This document shows positions 59,568 through 64,000 of a DNA stretch of 64,000 bases, in pieces. The stretch comes from JADKFD01 sp050250665. GTDB lineage: Bacteria > Pseudomonadota > Gammaproteobacteria > Xanthomonadales > SZUA-5. Each line of letters begins with the position of its first letter. Positions within the stretch are counted from its first letter, which is position 1. The stretch is from assembly GCA_050250665.1 (NCBI GenBank), contig JBFWOF010000019.1, positions 1 to 64,000 on the forward strand, given 5' to 3'. The notes below the pieces were generated by a model. The model saw only the letters and a program-made list of their open reading frames with translations. It had not been told where the DNA came from and made no database searches. The position numbers were made by a program, and so were the translations under genes.

Positions 59568-60572
59568 ATGAGCGCTCACCTCGTCCTGCTGGCCGATATC
59601 GGCGGCACCAATGCCCGCTTCGCACTGGGCAACCCAACGCGCTCGGCGCCGCTGCTGCTGGACAGCGTGCGGCAGAGGGTGGCAGCGGAGTTCCCCACGC
59701 TGGTGGCTGCCGCGCAGCACTATCTGGCGGCGGTCGGTGTGCCCGGACGGGATCTGCGCGCCGGCGTGTTTGCGGTGGCAGGTCGGGTCGACGGCGATAC
59801 GGCGCAGATTACCAATCACCCCTGGCTGATATCGGCCGCCGATACCGCCCGGGCACTGGCGGTCGATACGCTGACGCTGATCAACGATTTCACCGCCCAG
59901 GCGCTGGCGACGGAACTGCTGGTGGAAGCTGACCTCGCGCCCATCGGCCGGTCGCTGCTGCGGCCACGGGCATCGGCCTCGCGCAGCCATGCGGTACTGG
60001 GTCCGGGCACCGGTCTCGGGGTCAGCGCGCTGATGGTCCGCGATGGTCGCAGCTTCGCACTGGAAACCGAGGGCGGCCATGTCGGCTTTGCTCCGTCCAG
60101 CACCGAGGAGGCGCAGGTACTCGACATTCTCGCCCGGCAGTTTGGTCGGGTCTCCAATGAGCGTTTGCTCAGCGGTGGCGGCCTGGTCAACCTCCATGGC
60201 GCGCTGCACCGAATCAGCCACGGACAGCCGCCGCCGGTCGCCCTCGCCCCCGAGGACGTCACCGCGGGTGCCGGCAAGGGTGACCCGCTATGCCTGCGCG
60301 CAGTGCAGATGTTCTGCGAAGTGTTCGGGAGCGTCGCTGGCGATCTGGTACTGACGCTGGGTGCCTGGGACGGCGCATACCTTTGCGGCGGCCTGGTGCC
60401 GAAGTTGCTGCCGCAGCTGCAGGCTTCGGCCTTCCGCGAGCGCTTCGAAGCCAAGGGCCGCTTCCGTGCAGCGATGGCCCAGGTACCCACGCTGGCGGTG
60501 CTGCATCCCCACGCCGGTCTGCTGGGTGCCGCCGCAGCGGCGCTCAGGCCGGCACTGCGGTCGGCCGCCTGA
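59568..60572 (+). CDS. glk: Glucokinase (Glk family)
   Basis: The 334-residue protein phosphorylates glucose with ATP. It has LADIGGTNARFALG (phosphate 1), LINDFTAQALA with the catalytic Asp, GPGTGLGVSAL (phosphate 2), ETEGGHVGFAP and AYLCGGLVPKLLPQ. This is the Glk rather than ROK family. I chose the ATG at 59568 just before the first motif. It diverges from the GH3 gene and would process the glucose it releases. Confidence 0.93.
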   Translation: MSAHLVLLADIGGTNARFALGNPTRSAPLLLDSVRQRVAAEFPTLVAAAQHYLAAVGVPGRDLRAGVFAVAGRVDGDTAQITNHPWLISAADTARALAVDTLTLINDFTAQALATELLVEADLAPIGRSLLRPRASASRSHAVLGPGTGLGVSALMVRDGRSFALETEGGHVGFAPSSTEEAQVLDILARQFGRVSNERLLSGGGLVNLHGALHRISHGQPPPVALAPEDVTAGAGKGDPLCLRAVQMFCEVFGSVAGDLVLTLGAWDGAYLCGGLVPKLLPQLQASAFRERFEAKGRFRAAMAQVPTLAVLHPHAGLLGAAAAALRPALRSAA

Positions 60573-60873
60573 GCGGCGAGCCCGAGTCTGGGCAGCAACC
60601 CTGTGGGAGTCCCGGTCGCCCCTGGCGGTGCGCTTATTCGCGCAACAAACTGGGGCGAGGGGCAGGGGGCAGGGGCCCAAGCTCGCGGCATGGTCAGATC
60701 GTGCGGCGGAGTGGGTCCCCTGCCCCCTGCCCCCTGCCGCCTTTTTTTCAGCAGTAAAAGCATTGGCTTACAACATGCTTGGTGAGAGCAGTTTCCTCCG
60801 CGATCGCAGCACCTCAAACCTGTCGGGACTTTGATCGCGGGCAGAGCCCGCTGCCACAGCGGCCCATTTCGCG
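60573..60873. repeat. Gap with an inverted-repeat element with GGGGCAG heptamer arms
   Basis: 60651-60690 is GGGGCAG-type heptamers (GAGGGGCAGGGGGCAGGGGC). 60712-60740 is the complement in inverse (GTCCCCTGCCCCCTGCCCCC) followed by a T run. 60832-60861 is a single CGCGGGCAGAGCCCGCTGCC hairpin arm. No gene is present; this lies between the convergent glk and glycosidase genes. Confidence 0.75.
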
Positions 60874-62208
60874 CTAAGGCCTGGCCGGCAGCTTGTCCAC
60901 CCGGAATGGCATGTTGGCATGCGCGGCATGACCGCGACCATCGCGCACGGTGACGAACAGGCGGTAGTTGCCGGAACGACGCGGCGAGGTGAACTGCAAC
61001 ATGCCCGCGCCATCCGCGCGCATGCGTACCGGCACTGCCCGCGGCACCTCCTCAGCATCGCCGCCGACGCTACGGGCCTCACTCTCGCGCAGCAGCCGCC
61101 AGTCGAACTGCAGCGTGTCGCCATCGGTATCGCTGGCAGAAACGGCGGCCCTGTAGCTCTGCCCCGGCGCCAGCACCACGCTGTCGGCGGCCTGTCTTGC
61201 ATCGATCTGCAGCGGCCAAATCGACGGGCTGCGATTGCCGGGCCAGGCCCCGGTCCACAGATAGTGCATCGCATCGACCGCGGCGGTGGCCTCGCCGGTC
61301 TTGAGGAACATGCCATACCAGGTAGGTGTGCGCTCCTGCTTCTGGCCCCAGAGGAAGACGTAGGAACCCAGGCACTGTTGGTGATCGCTGGCGATGTAGC
61401 GCTGGTAGCGATCCAGCAAGAGCTCGGCCTTGCGCGTGCTGTCATCCTCGATTGGCGCGCCCCAGGCAGTCAGAGGCACTTCCCAGTGGCCGCTGGGGCC
61501 CCACTCGGTGACGATGTAGGGGCCGTCCCAGGCACTGTCGCGCAACATGGCCGGCAACTGCACGATGTCGCCGTAGAGCTGGATTCCGATCAGATCGAGG
61601 GCTGGCGCGCGCGTTCGCAGTTGCTCAGCCAGTTCGGGGTTGAAGCCGGCCAGCGTGGTCATCACCGGATGATTGGGATCCTCCTGGTGAATCCACTCGG
61701 CGATCTGATTGACGGCGTCCCAGACCTTGGGATTGCGTCCGTCCAGATTGAGCTCGTTTCCGACCACCCACATCAATAGCGCCGGGTGATCCTGGAGCTC
61801 TGATACTTCCCGGCGCACCCGCGCAAACTGGCGGGCTACCGCGGCGGCATCGTCATAGTCGAAACCATGGCGCTCGCGGGCTATCTCGATGCCCATCGCC
61901 ACCATCAGACCATGCTCCCGGGCGCGGTCGAGCAGGCGGCGGCCGCCGTCGGAGCGCCAGGTACGGAAGCTGGTCGCGCCACTGGCTGCGAGCGCCTCCA
62001 GGTTGCCGGACTCCAGTCCGGCGCCCTTGACGCGAAAGGCCTGCCCATCCACCAGCAGCTGGTATCCGGCGTCGATCTTGACGATCTGCACGAGCGCCGG
62101 GCGCATGCTGGCCGCCATCGCCGCCGGCATGATCGACCCCGTCAGTGCAAGGCCCAGCAGCGAACCCAGCCAGGTCCGGACGGCCATCTGCATGGAGAGT
62201 CTCGGCAT
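60874..62208 (-). CDS. Exported TIM-barrel glycoside hydrolase (GH2/GH5 clan A-like)
   Basis: The protein has 444 residues. Signal peptide (SLLGLALTGSIMPAAMA). The barrel begins with DGQAFRVKGAGLESG; clan-A catalytic residues are E152 in WVVGNELNL (acid/base) and E235 in YIVTEWGPSG (nucleophile). A C-terminal ~110-residue Ig-like domain (SYRAAVSASDTDGDTLQFDW) follows. The family within the clan is not certain. It starts 2 nt after the MFS stop, so the two are one operon. Context suggests an exo- or endo-beta-glucanase. Confidence 0.85.
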   Translation of the reverse strand: MPRLSMQMAVRTWLGSLLGLALTGSIMPAAMAASMRPALVQIVKIDAGYQLLVDGQAFRVKGAGLESGNLEALAASGATSFRTWRSDGGRRLLDRAREHGLMVAMGIEIARERHGFDYDDAAAVARQFARVRREVSELQDHPALLMWVVGNELNLDGRNPKVWDAVNQIAEWIHQEDPNHPVMTTLAGFNPELAEQLRTRAPALDLIGIQLYGDIVQLPAMLRDSAWDGPYIVTEWGPSGHWEVPLTAWGAPIEDDSTRKAELLLDRYQRYIASDHQQCLGSYVFLWGQKQERTPTWYGMFLKTGEATAAVDAMHYLWTGAWPGNRSPSIWPLQIDARQAADSVVLAPGQSYRAAVSASDTDGDTLQFDWRLLRESEARSVGGDAEEVPRAVPVRMRADGAGMLQFTSPRRSGNYRLFVTVRDGRGHAAHANMPFRVDKLPARP

Positions 62209-62210
62209 GC

Positions 62211-63527
62211 TCAGTGGGCGACGGTGGCCACGGGTCCCTGATGCAGACGCGCGTATTTGGCGCCGAAATAGAAGATGAATCCGTAGCACAGCAAGGGCAC
62301 CAGGAAGGAGGTCTGAATGCCGATGCGGTCTGCGGCCACGCCCTGCACCAGCGGCACCAGTGCGCCGCCGACGATGGCCATGCACAACAGCCCCGATCCC
62401 TGACCGGTGAACTTGCCGAGGCGGTGCAGAGCCATGCTGAAGATGGTCGGAAACATGATCGAATTGAACAGGCCCACACCCAGGATCGACCACATCGCCA
62501 GCTGACCGTGACTGAGGATGCTGGTCAGGATCAAGGCCATCGCACAGGCAGCGTTGAAGGCCAGGGTCTTGCCCGGACTGACCCTGCGCATCACTGCGAA
62601 GCCGATGAAGCGACCGACCATCGCCATGCCCCAGTAATACGCTACCAGCTTGGCGGCCGCCGCCTCTTCCAGGCCCGCGATCCGGCTCTCGCCGAAGTAA
62701 TTGATCAGGAAACTGCCGATGCTGACCTCGGCGCCCACGTACAGGAAGATCGCAATGGTGCCGAGCACCAGATTGCGATGCTGGAAGATGGATTTGCCGG
62801 CTGCCGGGGCAGCAGCGTCGGCGGGATCGTCGGCATGGGTGATCTTCGGCAGCTTCGCCAGCGCAAAGAACACCGCCAGCGCCAGCAGGGCGGCGACCAG
62901 CATCAGATAGGGGCCCTGCACCGTGGCCGCTTCCTGGGCCTTGAATGCGGCCTGTTCGGCCGCCGACATCTGTGAAATATCACCACTCACCAGGGCAGCC
63001 GCGCCACCGAGGATCAGCATGCCGCCGAACAGGGGGCCGACGGTGGTGCCGAGGGAATTGAAGGCCTGGGTCAGCGTCAGCCGACTGGAAGCGGTCTTGG
63101 GGTCACCCAGCACGGTGACATAGGGATTGGCGGCCACCTGCAGAATGGTGATGCCCGCGGCCAGAATGAAGAAGGCGAACAGGAACAGCCCGTAGCCGCT
63201 CTGTGCGGCCGGATAGAACAGCGCACAACCACTGGCAGCGATCATCAGGCCGGTGACCGCTCCGCGCTGATAGCCGATGCGCTTGATCAAGGCGCCCGCT
63301 GGCACCGAGACAATGAAATAGGCACCGAAAAAGCAGAACTGCACCAGCATGGCCTGGGTGTAGCTCAAGGTGTAGATCGACTTCAGGTGCGGAATCAGCA
63401 CGTCATTCAACGAGGTCAGCAGACCCCACATGAAAAACAGCAAGGTCAGGATGATCAGCGAGCGCGTGTGCGCACCCTCGCCGGTCGGCGCCAGTGACGT
63501 TGGCGCGGAGGATGAATGCGGTGTCAT
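62211..63527 (-). CDS. Sugar:H+ symporter, MFS (glucose/galactose transporter, FucP-like)
   Basis: The protein has 438 residues with twelve helices. The opening FFMWGLLTSLNDVLIPHLKS and VQFCFFGAYFIVSVPAG are typical of FucP/GluP-type transporters for glucose or galactose, as is ITILQVAANPYVTVLG. I chose the ATG at 63527 (GGAGCAAGG upstream); the open frame continues further back without good start sites. A LacI-type palindrome lies about 105 nt upstream. It imports the monosaccharide released by the glycosidases. Confidence 0.9.
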   Translation of the reverse strand: MTPHSSSAPTSLAPTGEGAHTRSLIILTLLFFMWGLLTSLNDVLIPHLKSIYTLSYTQAMLVQFCFFGAYFIVSVPAGALIKRIGYQRGAVTGLMIAASGCALFYPAAQSGYGLFLFAFFILAAGITILQVAANPYVTVLGDPKTASSRLTLTQAFNSLGTTVGPLFGGMLILGGAAALVSGDISQMSAAEQAAFKAQEAATVQGPYLMLVAALLALAVFFALAKLPKITHADDPADAAAPAAGKSIFQHRNLVLGTIAIFLYVGAEVSIGSFLINYFGESRIAGLEEAAAAKLVAYYWGMAMVGRFIGFAVMRRVSPGKTLAFNAACAMALILTSILSHGQLAMWSILGVGLFNSIMFPTIFSMALHRLGKFTGQGSGLLCMAIVGGALVPLVQGVAADRIGIQTSFLVPLLCYGFIFYFGAKYARLHQGPVATVAH

Positions 63528-63631
63528 GAGCCTTGCTCCCCAATGCTGGAACCGACGAGAGGCGCCCGCCAAGACAGGCGCGCCGCGCCCGAAGCCACGG
63601 CGCCGACATTCTGGGACAAAAAGACGGCAAA

Positions 63632-63645
63632 TGATAGCGCTGTCA
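63632..63645. promoter_or_regulatory. LacI-type operator upstream of the sugar transporter
   Basis: TGATAGCGCTGTCA is a 14-bp palindrome with one mismatch and a perfect AGCGCT centre, about 105 nt before the transporter ATG. It belongs to the same motif family as the receptor and GH3 sites. Confidence 0.65.
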
Positions 63646-63726
63646 ATTCGGCTCGGCATTGGCAAGGGCGCAGGCATCCGGCGCGGCCGCGCGCCTTAGG
63701 CCCAGATTTACGCTGGCGTAGACCGG

Positions 63727-63877
63727 GTCCTTCGCGTCGACGTCCTTTGCTCAAGCCCGAGGCCACACACGCGAGGCGCCCGGCGCCTTGCTGACCCCAG
63801 AGCCGCGGCCGCCGGCGCGAAGTCCCTCAGCGCACCTTGGCCAGGCCCACGCGCGCCGGAGCCGCGCTACGGCCGTA
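63727..63877. repeat. Second copy of the ~150-bp GCGAGGCGCCCGGCGCCTTG repeat
   Basis: The stretch from CGTCGACG...CACACACGCGAGGCGCCCGG to CACGCGCGCCGGAGCCGCGC and TACGGCCGTAG is about 85% like 40845-40996 by eye. The rest of the right edge (63878-63956) holds no recognisable gene. Confidence 0.8.
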
Positions 63878-63956
63878 GCACCCTCGCGGCGCCCGGGCGT
63901 CGCTGCATGGATTGCCAGTCGTCAGAGCCACTCGGATCAAGGCTATACTGCGCGAC

Positions 63957-63971
63957 CGACAGCGTTGTCAG
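63957..63971. promoter_or_regulatory. LacI-type operator at the right edge
   Basis: CGACAGCGTTGTCAG shares the 12-base core GACAGCGTTGTC with the GH3 and receptor operators. No gene follows within the window; a plus-strand gene of the same regulon, possibly the regulator itself, is expected just beyond 64000. Confidence 0.6.
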
Positions 63972-64000
63972 CTTTCGCCTCCGAGCTAAAATCCGGATTT

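Noticed and set aside
60700..60760. T run after GC-rich arm as a terminator for glk
   Set aside because: The stem belongs to a repeat element with heptamer arms; it could terminate transcription, but the structure is better explained as the element and I would not call it a dedicated terminator.

Overview
The window is GC-rich, densely coded DNA from a gammaproteobacterium, most likely of the Lysobacterales (Xanthomonadales). The evidence is gene content and context: Xps-like type II secretion genes, trxA next to rho, two-gene glycyl-tRNA synthetase, large TonB-dependent receptors linked to tryptophan-halogenase-like genes, a RAYT transposase with REP arrays, and many short palindromic intergenic elements. 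No rRNA, tRNA, CRISPR array or prophage was seen. The order-level placement is inference.

Region 1 (302-12201) is a respiratory island. Heme A synthase (minus strand) diverges from a plus-strand series: a 51-aa membrane peptide, a CuA subunit II, a B-type heme-copper subunit I that lacks the active-site tyrosine, heme O synthase, and a SCO/SenC copper protein. The series continues with a diheme cytochrome b fused to two 4Fe-4S clusters and a FlpD/MvhD-like domain, a small membrane protein, a second and more divergent heme-copper subunit I-like protein, a second diheme cytochrome b fused to a 2Fe-2S ferredoxin and a flavin/NAD(P) reductase, and a Tat-exported HiPIP. Overlapping start and stop codons and FNR/ANR-type palindromes tie the parts together. 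This is the best candidate for an undescribed system: a NAD(P)H/ferredoxin-linked, cytochrome-b-based assembly coupled to tyrosine-less (NO-reductase-like) heme-copper enzymes.

Region 2 (12562-25363) is mostly housekeeping: deoC, a DesK/NarL-type two-component system diverging from a DUF2141 gene, and a polytopic membrane protein. It also holds glyQ-vapB-vapC-glyS, with the toxin-antitoxin pair embedded in the glyQS operon and coupled to glyS, an NlpC/P60-like peptidoglycan hydrolase, a TPR protein and an acyl-CoA dehydrogenase.

Region 3 (25364-34700) holds a large beta-propeller lipoprotein, a DNA-deoxyinosine glycosylase-type protein, and a RimK-family ATP-grasp ligase diverging from a GNAT acetyltransferase. 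It ends with a RAYT transposase flanked by ~92-bp hairpin arrays and two small membrane proteins.

Region 4 (34545-48071) carries split type II secretion genes (gspE followed by a DUF3142 and a TPR gene; rhlE-gspC-gspD elsewhere), a universal stress protein, a thioredoxin with a CEPC active site, and rho.

Region 5 (48502-64000) is a glucan or beta-glucoside utilisation locus. It has two flavin-dependent halogenase-like proteins, a cupin/JmjC-like protein, a SapC-family protein, a TonB-dependent receptor, a GH3 exoglucosidase, glucokinase, a TIM-barrel glycosidase and a sugar MFS transporter. Four copies of a TGACAGCGTTGTCA-like palindrome suggest control by one LacI-family regulator that lies outside the window.

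Intergenic space is saturated with repeat families. A recurring design is a 100-270 bp element whose inverted ends are short tandem arrays of 7-, 8- or 9-mers. Several have entered coding sequence: the heme-copper-like gene at 8278, gspD and the DUF3142 gene.
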